A DNA stretch of 64,000 nucleotides from Leishmania martiniquensis (Eukaryota; Euglenozoa; Kinetoplastea; Trypanosomatida; Trypanosomatidae), in NCBI RefSeq assembly GCF_017916325.1, contig NC_090162.1:465001-529000 (forward strand), read 5' to 3'. Every line of letters begins with the position of its first letter. The stretch's first letter is position 1. Under the pieces are notes generated by a model. It was not told where the DNA came from. It did no database searches and saw nothing but the letters and a program-made list of their open reading frames with translations. Positions 21,885 to 30,608 of the stretch are shown piece by piece. Both the position numbers and the translations under genes were made by a program.

Positions 21885-22589
21885 TCAGCTTTCTTGTTTG
21901 TCGGTGCTGATGTTGCCGCTCGCACGACGGCGGTTTTGATTGCGGCTTTGGCCTCTGTTGCGGTCCTGATTGTTTTTGAGGCCGTCGCTCTGGGGATTAT
22001 CCCCACGCGTCAAAGCCCGCAGGTGCTGGGCAAAACCAAAGCTCTCCGTCAGCGCGCTCTGGAGGAAGTGCTCCATCGTCACGGCAAACTGATTCTCGAA
22101 GCGAACCGCCCACTCCTCGTTGATCTGCGAGTTGCTTCGGTGCACCTGGCCCTTCAGCACGTAGCCGTTCGCTGTCCTCTCGAACGCCATGTCGAACGCG
22201 TTATTCTTGACGTGGTGACTCTCGATACGGTTCTCAACGACGCTCACAAAGCCGGCGAGGTCGATGTGGCGAAAGCGCATTGAGATGCGACGCTGCCGAT
22301 CAAACTGCGGCGTTGTGTCGTTCGGGTCCGCCTTTCGAGGGCCGAGCTGCGGAAACTGAGAAACGAGCAGCTGCTTGCCGTCTACCGACACTCGGGTCAT
22401 GCTCCCATGCGCTGGGTCATCACGCACGTCGTGGATCTCGAACTTGGGCAGCAAGCTTGTGGAAGCGAAGGTGCGGCGGTTCTGATTGCGCCGGTTCGGG
22501 CTCGCCGCCGTGGCGGGGCTGGACTGGAAGCGCACCTGCGAGGCGGCAACTGTCGCCAGAGAAGGTCTGGCAGACACAAGACGGAACAT
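21885..22589 (-). CDS. MRP1: Mitochondrial RNA-binding protein, MRP/gBP (Whirly fold) family
   Basis: 234 aa from the ATG at 22587-22589; the frame runs 10 codons further only to a TTG. MFRLVSARPSLATVAASQVRFQSS is a good mitochondrial presequence. The core from PKFEIHDVRDDPAHG through VSVDGKQLLVSQFPQLGPRK, RRISMRFRHIDLAGF and EHFLQSALTESFGF is the trypanosomatid MRP/gBP signature. MRP1 and MRP2 (gBP21/gBP25) form a heterotetramer with a Whirly fold. It binds guide RNA and pre-mRNA through a basic face and anneals them during kinetoplast U-insertion/deletion editing. The tail from about 195 is Asn/Arg/Gln-rich (NQDRNRGQSRNQNRRR), a likely extra RNA-binding segment. Of the two subunits I favour MRP1/gBP21 from memory of the T. 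brucei sequence; MRP2 is the alternative. Confidence 0.88.
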   Translation of the reverse strand: MFRLVSARPSLATVAASQVRFQSSPATAASPNRRNQNRRTFASTSLLPKFEIHDVRDDPAHGSMTRVSVDGKQLLVSQFPQLGPRKADPNDTTPQFDRQRRISMRFRHIDLAGFVSVVENRIESHHVKNNAFDMAFERTANGYVLKGQVHRSNSQINEEWAVRFENQFAVTMEHFLQSALTESFGFAQHLRALTRGDNPQSDGLKNNQDRNRGQSRNQNRRRASGNISTDKQES

Positions 22590-23962
22590 GAAGCGCGCAA
22601 GCTCTTGTCGTGAAGGCAATAAACGAAGTCGAGAGGGAGTGAAGAGCTCAAGAGATGGGGAAGGGGGAATGCTACGCGATACGTCCAGCTACTGCTACGG
22701 TACTACACAGGCACCTGAGCACGAGAGCGATCGAGCAAAGGAGAAGGCGGCGACAGAGCCAAACAGCGATCGGCCTCTGTGCAGGGCGGAGTGCGGGGGA
22801 GGAGGAGGAAAGGGCAAACAGAAAGGGGGAAAGGGCGTATTTTCCAAAAAGAAGAGGCGGTTATCAAAGACACGCAACAAAAACAGACGCACGTGTGTAC
22901 GACCGTTGTGCCAAGGTGCGCGTTGGGGTTGTGAGTCGGGCAGGTCGCTCAAAGAGGGGGAGGGGGGAGAGGGAACAGAAGGAAGGGAGCGGGCGCGGGT
23001 ACGGCATTGTTGACGTGAATTCAGCGCCGCCAGGACGAGGTGCAGGCGAGCCAAGAGAAGGATGTTGAGCATCCTCTTTAAGGCGGCTGACTGAGCACCA
23101 TCCACGACAGCCGCAGTGGTGCAGCGCACGCAGCCCGGTTCCCCCTCTCGGAGCAGAGTCCCGCGCTGGACAGGACGAGGAGAGGCTCTCGGAAGCGCTC
23201 CGCCAAGTAACGGAAGGTTCAAGAGCCGCAGCAGCGGCGCCAGGGAGAGGTCCAAGCAGAGAGGCTGCGCAAGCGTTACATCGGTGGGCCGCCAGAGAGC
23301 AGTGTGAAATAGCACATGCGAGCATGTGTGGTGCACCACCAATGGATCGCAGCATCCGCATGTGCTCTCCTGTCGTCTCCCGAATGCCTTTGACGCGTCT
23401 GCGTCGGCGTGTGCAATGACATCGCGTGATTGGTGAAGCGTCCTCGACAAAGGTCACGCTGGCTTGTCAGGTAGCCTTCATCTCTCCGCCCTCGCCCTCA
23501 CCCTCTACTCCTCGCTCTTTTTTTCTTTTCGCCAGCAGTGCTTTCACAAGGCGGCAGTGCGCTTTACTTACGTTAAACGTTGGACAAAGGGAGAGGAAAA
23601 ACAATAGCCGACGCAGGAGATGGGTAATGCGCGGAAGGAGATCAGAGGCCCTCTTCAACGCGGGCGAAGGGCCTCTGAGGACGCAGCGAACAAAGAAGGG
23701 GGGCATGGGCGGGTAGGAGGGCCGTGGTTGGGCAGCAGCAGGCAGCAAGAGGAGGACAAGGAGGGGGAGTGGCGGCGCAGAAGAGAGAAAAAATCAAGAC
23801 CGCACGCCGTGCAGGCAGCACAGACACGAGTGGGCAAGTCACAAAGAGAAGCGTTTGTGGCTACCTTCGCCGTTTCCATCAAACGCCGCGGCGTGCGTGC
23901 GCCCCCCCCGCGCCTCCACCTCTTCACTACTCCTCTTTCTCTCCACCCCACACCGGCATGCC
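22590..23962. other. Spacer between TSR2-like gene and MRP gene
   Basis: About 1.4 kb with no supported gene. Left end: MRP splice signals. Middle: GA-rich stretches (22795-22860, 22955-22985) and pyrimidine-rich plus-strand runs (23480-23530). Minus-strand frames at 22695-23450 are Arg/Leu/Ser-rich and look spurious. Confidence 0.5.
22604..22670 (-). promoter_or_regulatory. Candidate spliced-leader acceptor for MRP gene
   Basis: Polypurine run 22630-22670 on the plus strand. AG candidates on the coding strand are at 22647-22648 and 22604-22605, both upstream of the ATG at 22589. Confidence 0.4.
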
Positions 23963-24625
23963 CTACTTAACAATGTTCCAGCCATTCGTCGACCGCACCG
24001 AAGCATTCTTGCGCTTCTTGCGCTGTGGCTGCTGCTGGCGCGGCACCTGTGGAGGCTGTTGCGGAGCCTCCAGCGCCGACTTCTGCGTGCGTGACGGCTC
24101 TTCAACTGCGTTGGCTATGTCTTCCTCACAGTCCACATCACCGGCCGCCTCACCGCCCTCCTCGGTATCATCGTCGAGCTCTTCTACAGTGCCACCGTTC
24201 ACGGACATGGCGACCGGGTTCGTCTGCGCATAAATCAGCAGCGTCTGCAGGTAACGCTCCACCAGGCTAAAGTCGTCGAGGCAGCAGCGGACATACATGT
24301 CATGCAGAACTGTCCCCACCTCCTGCATGCTATCGTCCTCGATGCGGACGAAGCGGATGTTGTCAAAAAAGTCCTCAAAGTACAGCTCCATGTCGTCCGC
24401 GTACACCTCGCCGTCGCGCTGGTGCCAGGCGCACAGATCTTCATATAGCACAGCAGGGGCGCGGCTGTCACAGTGCTGGGCGACAAGCTGCAGAGCAGTC
24501 CACTGCTGCAGCACCGCCCGAAGACCGCGCGCAAACTGTCCCAACTGGGCTTCGTTCGCACGAAGTGTCTGCATTGAGGCCCGCAGCTGGACCCCGTACG
24601 ACGGTTGCGCACGGCCTGCCTGCAT
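23963..24625 (-). CDS. TSR2: TSR2-like pre-rRNA processing / ribosomal protein chaperone
   Basis: 220 aa. The core at about 30-130 follows the TSR2 pattern: FARGLRAVLQQWTALQLVAQ (the WTALQLVV motif of human TSR2), then an acidic stretch LYEDLCAW, FFDNIRFVRIEDDSMQEVGTVLHDMY (close to the F-x-V-x-x-DGS-E-E-VA signature) and a helix ending SLVERYLQTLL. An acidic linker at 148-170 and a basic RKKRK precede the end NGWNIVK, which matches the GW-x-V(V) end of TSR2. In yeast Tsr2 escorts ribosomal protein eS26 into pre-40S particles in the nucleus; that role is inferred from family. The ATG at 24625 may be removed by trans-splicing, in which case translation would start at M18 (24574), still before the domain. 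Confidence 0.82.
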   Translation of the reverse strand: MQAGRAQPSYGVQLRASMQTLRANEAQLGQFARGLRAVLQQWTALQLVAQHCDSRAPAVLYEDLCAWHQRDGEVYADDMELYFEDFFDNIRFVRIEDDSMQEVGTVLHDMYVRCCLDDFSLVERYLQTLLIYAQTNPVAMSVNGGTVEELDDDTEEGGEAAGDVDCEEDIANAVEEPSRTQKSALEAPQQPPQVPRQQQPQRKKRKNASVRSTNGWNIVK

Positions 24626-24675
24626 CGGCGAGAAACACCAGAGAAAACAAAAAAGAGAGCGAGAGCGAGAGACGG
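24620..24675 (-). promoter_or_regulatory. Candidate spliced-leader acceptor overlapping first ATG of TSR2-like gene
   Basis: A long polypyrimidine tract (plus-strand purines 24630-24675) leads on the coding strand into GATGCAG. The first AG is at 24620-24621, just after the ATG at 24623-24625. If used, the first in-frame AUG in the mature mRNA would be at 24574. Confidence 0.35.
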
Positions 24676-25394
24676 GCTCTCCAGGCTAAGAGCGGGTGTG
24701 ACTGGAGAGGAATTTTTTGTGCCGAGCACTGTACGCACCGTCACCTGAGAATGAAGACTGTTGCGTGTGCTTTTGGCTGTGCGCGTCGCGCCTTCACGTG
24801 TTGTTCCTCGCACGCGCACGATGAACGCGCCTTGGTGATATGGACTACAGGAAAAAAAAGAGAGTACCCGGACACTGTAGGGACGCGCCGATGCGGAGGG
24901 GTGTGTACACGCCACAGCACGCACACGGCTCACGGCTCGATCGGCGGAGAGGAGAAGCACAGAGGCGCGGAAAAGAAGCGTTAGACGTGAGGGAGGAAGC
25001 TCTGTAATCAACGAAACGGAAGAAGAAAAAGGACGGTGCGGTCCGGAGAATCTGTGGGGAAGAGAAGGGAAAAGGTGGTGAGAAGGTTCCCTGCAGAATT
25101 GCAAGAAAGGAAGAGCCGTGGCAACGCCAGCGGCGCCAGGCTTCACAGCAACCCTGGGCCGCTCAGGGGTTGCCTCTTGCGTTTTCGATGCACCCTAGTG
25201 GCTTTCCTACCTTCTCCCCTAACCCCACGTACACACACTTGGCGCTCGGTCATTGGCATAGCCGCCACAATGCCGTTAGGCGACAGTGGCCTGCACCCCT
25301 GCAGAGGCTCTCACCCTCCTCTTTCATCACTGTAGGTGTGTTTTTTCTGCTCTCGTTGCCCCCTCTCAACGGGCCAGTACATTTGGCGCGCGGC
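24626..25394. other. Spacer between unknown gene and TSR2-like gene
   Basis: About 0.77 kb with no gene. It holds the TSR2-like gene's polypyrimidine tract at the left end and probably the 3' UTR of the 25395-26483 gene in the rest. Confidence 0.55.
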
Positions 25395-26483
25395 TCAGCT
25401 CCGGTGCAGCTGGCGAACTGCTGTGTCGATGGCGTTTGCCGTCGCGCTCACCGTACTCTCGCAGCAGTGACGAAAATTTCCGTACTCGTTCGTCATGAGA
25501 TAGCTGTGGTACCCACAGCAGAAGTGCGCCTGCTCTCCGACCACGAGCTCCTCCCAGTCCTCCCCGAGGGCAGAGGCTATCGTGAAGACCTGGTACGGTG
25601 GAAGCGGTACCTTCGCTTTTTTCTGCAGCCACAGCAGCGCACAGCACACCTCCTTGTACTGCCGCTTTGTTGTGAGAAACGCCACACAGCGTTTCATGTC
25701 CTCAGACTGGCAAGTCCTTGTGGCGGCCTCAATGACGCGCGAGAGCATACCTCGAATGAAGCTTAACAGCTCCGCTTCTGCCCGCGCCACCATCACTCGC
25801 TTCTCCGCAGTGTAAGTACTGACGCCGCAAGGCCCCTCACGTGCCTTCGCCGTGACGCGACTCAGATCGCCGGCACTCTTTTTGTTGTCCAAAAGGGTGT
25901 GGCAATACTCATCCATGTAGACGCGGAACGTGCGGGTGGTCTTGCGCAGATCATCGAAGCCGGCGCTCATGCCCCGAGTAACGCAGGGGATGCCGTGGTG
26001 ACTCTCAATGAGATGCCGCCACCGCTGCGCCGTCTGCGCCCGGGTCAGCTTCGCCATGTTCGACGCGCTCACCTCTGCTAAGTAAAGTATCGTCTCCGTT
26101 GCCTCGTGCTCCGGCTCCTCGAATGGGTACTGAACAACGCGCATGCTGCACTCCACGACTCGCTCGTTGATGTCGCCCTTCGGCCGCGTGGGGTCGAACA
26201 TGGCGCAGTCAATCAGGACAGCGCAGCGCTCGAGGCACTCGACCGGCAAAGAGGACTCGCCCACAGGCACACAGTAGGCATCGCTACTCGTGCCCTGCGT
26301 CCACGCGGCCCCTCCGCCGCTGTGTCTACCCAGCAGTCCTGGTGCGCTGCGAACAAAGTCGTCATGCGCGCCGCAGTCAGCCTCGGGCTTCTTGTGCGTG
26401 CGTCCCTTAGTGCGCTTAGGAGCCTGTCGCTGCAGGGACCTGTATGAGCAGCTGCTCGCCTCTAACTCACTGTCGCTGTACAT
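25395..26483 (-). CDS. Protein of unknown function, 362 aa
   Basis: I do not recognise a family. The first ~70 residues are basic and low in complexity (KRTKGRTHKK). From about 80 the chain looks folded: LERCAVLIDCAMFDPT, ETILYLAEVSASNMAKLTRAQTAQRW, HHGIPCVTRGMSAGFDDLRK, a helical middle (AEAELLSFIRGMLSRVIEAA) and a cysteine-containing C-terminal part (CCALLWLQKK, HFCCGYHSYL). No membrane segment or signal peptide is seen. Codon use favours G/C in third positions as in its neighbours and the frame is uninterrupted, so it is likely a real gene. The ATG at 26481-26483 is close to a polypurine run at 26497-26519 with no AG between, so a more upstream acceptor must be used, or the start is internal. 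Probably kinetoplastid-specific. Confidence 0.75.
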   Translation of the reverse strand: MYSDSELEASSCSYRSLQRQAPKRTKGRTHKKPEADCGAHDDFVRSAPGLLGRHSGGGAAWTQGTSSDAYCVPVGESSLPVECLERCAVLIDCAMFDPTRPKGDINERVVECSMRVVQYPFEEPEHEATETILYLAEVSASNMAKLTRAQTAQRWRHLIESHHGIPCVTRGMSAGFDDLRKTTRTFRVYMDEYCHTLLDNKKSAGDLSRVTAKAREGPCGVSTYTAEKRVMVARAEAELLSFIRGMLSRVIEAATRTCQSEDMKRCVAFLTTKRQYKEVCCALLWLQKKAKVPLPPYQVFTIASALGEDWEELVVGEQAHFCCGYHSYLMTNEYGNFRHCCESTVSATANAIDTAVRQLHRS

Positions 26484-28160
26484 GCGTCAGTGTGTGTGTT
26501 GGGGGGAGGGGGGTGGCAGGTCTGATTCTGATCTCGCACGTCCTTCACGCCAACGAGAGTCAGACGGACCTTTGGCGAGCACACCAAACGGAGCACAAAG
26601 GCAGAAGAAAGAACGTGCGACAGAGGTCGAAAAGGGTCAACGCTCTCATACACGCAGAGATAGACACACGAGCGCACATACACACACGCGCGCGTGAGCG
26701 TCGATCTTTTTCTCTCCCTTCAATACTGACGCGCTAAAGAGCAGTGGTGGCGCAGTGCCCGTCAGAATGGCGTGTGGAACACACCGGCGGCCTCGACGAT
26801 GAGGCTGGCGTCAACATGAGCGCGAGAAGCTGGCGTTGGTCTTGGCTAGAGCGACAGATGCAGAGGGAGAGTAAGAGCCAGAGAGAGGATGCGATGAGGA
26901 AGAGGATGAGAAGAAAAAGAGAAACTCAGCAGAAAGCCGTCTCCACCCTGCCAACACTTCTGCCCCCTCCCCCTCCTCCGCCTTCTCCTTCTTTCGCGCT
27001 ACCGATCCCGCAATACCCCGTGCCAGACGACGTAATGAATTGCCTCATACAGCAGCACGCATCGGCCCTTCTTGTAGGTGTGCGCATGTGTGAATGACGG
27101 CCATTGTTGGAGTCGCACTTGCCTCTCAAGTCAACAGGAACATTTAAAAAAAAGACGTGGAAAAAGGGGGAGGAGGGATGACTTCCCGCTCGACGCTCGG
27201 TGAGACAAACACGCGCACACAGCCTGAGGAGAGAGAGGGGGAGAGGGGCAGACGTAGATGAAGAAAAATGCATGGGCTGCTGATAAGCACAACAAAGTGG
27301 CACAGGAAATCCAAAGAGTCAGCCGTGGAGCAGCCCAACCTCTCTCCGCACACTCTGCCGCTCCGCCTTCCCCGGCAGTTCCCAACACCCATCTTGGTCT
27401 CATCCCGTTCCGTGCGGAATGGCTCTGTTGAATCGCAGACGCACGCGTTGGTGGAGCATTGGCGCCCTTGCCTGCCTCTTTCCTTTTTCTTCCCCTATAG
27501 ACAAGCATCCCACGTGCGAGTGGGCGGTGGGGGAGAAGGCGGAAGGAGTGGGGAGTCGTCAGTGAAACCGAAGCACAGCAAACACCAAACGTGCGAGAGT
27601 GAGCGCACACAGATTCTCAGACACGCCCTCTCTACACCGAGAGATCACCTGGCTCTGAGCGCACGCAAGACGCGCAGCTGCAGAGGAAAGACACAACGGC
27701 CAAAGGGGAAAAAAAAGGAAGCGACAGAGCGAGAAAGGCCGGCGTCTCTTGGGAACCGCCTCAGCTGTCACGAACCCGCAAGAAAAGAAACGAGAAGAAA
27801 AAAAGAGTTGCCACTGGTAGGCCTACCTTTACATGGAGTGGCTACGCCTTGCCCTTGCCACCGGCTCCGTCCCCTTTCGCCTTCCGTTGGCTGCCGCACA
27901 GAGTGTGAGAGTAGCCAGCACCATTGAGAGCGCACACAAGAAGCTGAAAGGCGATCCGCGCGAGCGTTTGAAAGAGAGACAGCTTCACACACGAAAAAAA
28001 AACAGAAACACATAAGGGCAGGCAGGAGAAGTGGAGAGAGCGTAAAAGACGGGCGGCGCATTTAGGCTGAAGGCCAATAACAGCCAGCCAAGGAGCCGAA
28101 GAAAAATAGCAGAGGCGCCGCGTGCGACGCGGCGTGCTCGACTCCGCCCCCAGCGTAGGA
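26484..28160. other. Spacer between IFT88 and the 362-aa gene
   Basis: About 1.7 kb with no gene. Polypurine runs at 26497-26519 and 26594-26625 are splice-signal candidates. (CA)n near 26675-26692, GA runs at 26865-26930 and a CT-rich stretch at 26955-27000 fill the rest, probably the 3' UTR of IFT88. Confidence 0.5.
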
Positions 28161-30608
28161 CTAAATGCCTGGCAGGCTAATTTCGTCATCCGAGTCGCTG
28201 ACCTTCGGCCTCTTCGGCCTCTTCGCGCCATTCTGCTGTGCTTTGCCGTCAACGACATCGTCATCGGAGAGGTCGGCGGAAAAGTCTCTGTCAGTCGCCG
28301 CACCACCACCACCTGCGCGGCGGCCCGCCACTGCCGCGTTGGTTTCGGCCGTTCCGCTTTCGCGACGGCGATGGTGTCCGTTGCTGCGGTTCCTGTCCTC
28401 GGCAGACGAGTCGCCGCCGTTGCCGCTTTCACCGCCGACGCTGCTGCTGCTGCTGCTGCTACTGCGGATCTGCTGTCGCTCCACTTTCTTTGCCGCCTTC
28501 AACCACTCGTTGGCCTCCTCGTGAAGGCCGGCATCCTTGCAAAGCTGCGTCAGGTAATTCAGGCACTCAATATTGTCGGGGTGCTTCCGGTGCACCTGCT
28601 CATATAGCCGCTTCGCCTGCGCGAAGTCGCCGCGGCGGCGGTGGCACGAGGCCATCATCAGCTGCCACTTCACCTCCTGCGGCTGAATGTGCGAGGCGCG
28701 CTCGAAGAACTGTACCGCCTTGTCATACAACTCATTCTTCACGAAGTACGCGCCGAGCCAGGAGATGACGCCCATGTTCACCTGGTAATAGCGGTAGGCC
28801 TCCAGGTAGTAGTGAAATGCCTGCACATCGTCGCCGTCTCGGGCGTAGAGGGAGCCGATGCGGGCCAGCGCGTTGGGGTCCGTTGGTACGCGCCCAATCA
28901 GACGGTTGAACCACTCTAGCGCTGATGGGTCGCCGACAAGGTCGCTGAGGTCGGCAATCTGGTACAGTACCTCGCTACTGTCCACGAGAGCCTGCACGCG
29001 CTTGAACATGCGCACCGCCTCCTCATACAGCCCTAGCTTCTTAGCGGTCAAGCCAAGGTTGTAGATGGCCTCCACGCTGTCGGCCTCCACCGCCAGTGCT
29101 TTGTTGTACAACTCCCTCGCCTTGTCGAACTCCTTCCTCACGAAGGAGAAGTTTCCCTTGTTAACGAGCGCCTTGGCGTTGTACTGATTCGCGTCGAGAC
29201 TGAGATCGCTGTACCTCTCGCCGCTGTCGTAGTCGCCCTCGAGGAAGTAAAGGTACGCCAAGTTCGTCGCCGCACGTGCGCGCAGGCTCTTGTCCTTCTT
29301 TTCAAACTCCTTCAGACCATTGATCGCCTCTTGATATCGCTTGTGCTTGAGAAAGGTCAAATGTTTGCACATCTCCAGCTCACTCGCCACGTGCGAGGTC
29401 GGGTCGCGCATCTCGTAGTTGCGCAGCTGGGAGATGATGTAGTCGTAGCCGACGCACCAGTCCTTGTGGAGCACTGGCGCAATCAAGCGGGCTGCGGTGA
29501 TGACGTACCTGAGGTACCGGGCGCGGCGCTCCTTTCGCATGCGGCTGAGGCTATCGTCCACCAGGACGTCCTTCCGCTTCTCCTCCTCCTCAAAGTCCTC
29601 CTCGCCCTCGAGGCCGGTAAGGCGACAATTCGTGAGGCGTGTGAAAGTCCGCTTCATCTTCTCCGTCTCGCCTAGCGCGTAATAGCACAGGATGAGGTTG
29701 AACGTGGCGTTGACGTCGCCATTGCCCTCCACCACCGTCTCATAGCTGTTCGCGGCGTCCCTGTACTGGCCCAGCTTCACAAACGCGTTTGCGATATTTC
29801 GGCAGAGGTGGTAACGGAGGTCCTTCCCGGCGGTCGGCGTCTCGTCGAGCACCTTGCGGTACATCTTGATGGCCAAGAGGTAGTTCTGCTGCGAGAGGTA
29901 GATGTTGCCCATGTTCACCCGCAGGCGGCCGGCCTGGGGGAACTGCACATTTCGAATGATGAGATTGTACGTGTTGAGCGCCTCGGTGTACAGCTGGTGG
30001 TTTTGGTACTGAACCGCCAAGTTGAAGTGCACGGCGTAGGTAAGGTCGACGTTGATCTGCTCAGATGACCCATACTGCTCTCGCTTTTTGCACAGCGCCC
30101 TCTCCAGCTTGCCAGCGTCTTTGGCCTTCTCGAGCGCCGCGCCGTGGTCCTTCTGCAGAGCCAGCATGGCACTCTCCTCGATCAGCCGGTTAACCTGCTT
30201 CTCCATCTCGGCCAGCTCGTCCTCTTGGCTGTTCTCGCTCCGCTTCTTCAATGGTGGGGCCGGACCCATCGTCATGTTGGCCATACGGGCCTGGCCAGTC
30301 GGGTCAAAAAGGGCGGCAGCAGCGGCGCCGTTGCTCGCGCGGTTGAAGCCGACGGCGCGGTTAGACGTCATGGGGCGCGCGGCGCCCGAGACACTACAGC
30401 CCATCGTTCCGGGGCGGTTGCCCGGTACACCCCAGCTGGAGCCCAAGCCCGCCCGACCCCACTGCGAGGGCGGAGCCTGCATAAGGGGGTTACCACTCAT
30501 CGCCTCCTCTGGTGGTGCTTCGAAGGGGTTAGAGCTTGTCGTCCATGGGTTGGCACCCATGCCCGGCGCCTGGAATGCGGCGTAGATGTCTTCGTCGTTG
30601 CCGCTCAT
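28161..30608 (-). CDS. IFT88: Intraflagellar transport protein IFT88
   Basis: 815 aa, the usual length for IFT88. It is a core subunit of the IFT-B complex, needed to build the flagellum. The N-terminus (MSGNDEDIYAAFQ) and the Asn/Pro/Gly-rich first 110 residues are followed by a helical region and then a series of TPRs from about 195 to 715. Examples are YAVHFNLAVQYQNHQLYTEALNTYNLI, RVNMGNIYLSQQNYLLAIKMYRKVLDE, ALVNKGNFSFVRKEFDKARELYNKAL and a last unit HPDNIECLNYLTQLCKDAGL. The C-terminal ~100 residues are Ser/Gly/Asp-rich and end with a DSDDEISLPGI tail. This order and the repeat sequences fit IFT88 rather than other TPR proteins such as IFT70 or APC subunits. The ATG at 30606-30608 is the first in frame. 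Confidence 0.93.
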   Translation of the reverse strand: MSGNDEDIYAAFQAPGMGANPWTTSSNPFEAPPEEAMSGNPLMQAPPSQWGRAGLGSSWGVPGNRPGTMGCSVSGAARPMTSNRAVGFNRASNGAAAAALFDPTGQARMANMTMGPAPPLKKRSENSQEDELAEMEKQVNRLIEESAMLALQKDHGAALEKAKDAGKLERALCKKREQYGSSEQINVDLTYAVHFNLAVQYQNHQLYTEALNTYNLIIRNVQFPQAGRLRVNMGNIYLSQQNYLLAIKMYRKVLDETPTAGKDLRYHLCRNIANAFVKLGQYRDAANSYETVVEGNGDVNATFNLILCYYALGETEKMKRTFTRLTNCRLTGLEGEEDFEEEEKRKDVLVDDSLSRMRKERRARYLRYVITAARLIAPVLHKDWCVGYDYIISQLRNYEMRDPTSHVASELEMCKHLTFLKHKRYQEAINGLKEFEKKDKSLRARAATNLAYLYFLEGDYDSGERYSDLSLDANQYNAKALVNKGNFSFVRKEFDKARELYNKALAVEADSVEAIYNLGLTAKKLGLYEEAVRMFKRVQALVDSSEVLYQIADLSDLVGDPSALEWFNRLIGRVPTDPNALARIGSLYARDGDDVQAFHYYLEAYRYYQVNMGVISWLGAYFVKNELYDKAVQFFERASHIQPQEVKWQLMMASCHRRRGDFAQAKRLYEQVHRKHPDNIECLNYLTQLCKDAGLHEEANEWLKAAKKVERQQIRSSSSSSSSVGGESGNGGDSSAEDRNRSNGHHRRRESGTAETNAAVAGRRAGGGGAATDRDFSADLSDDDVVDGKAQQNGAKRPKRPKVSDSDDEISLPGI

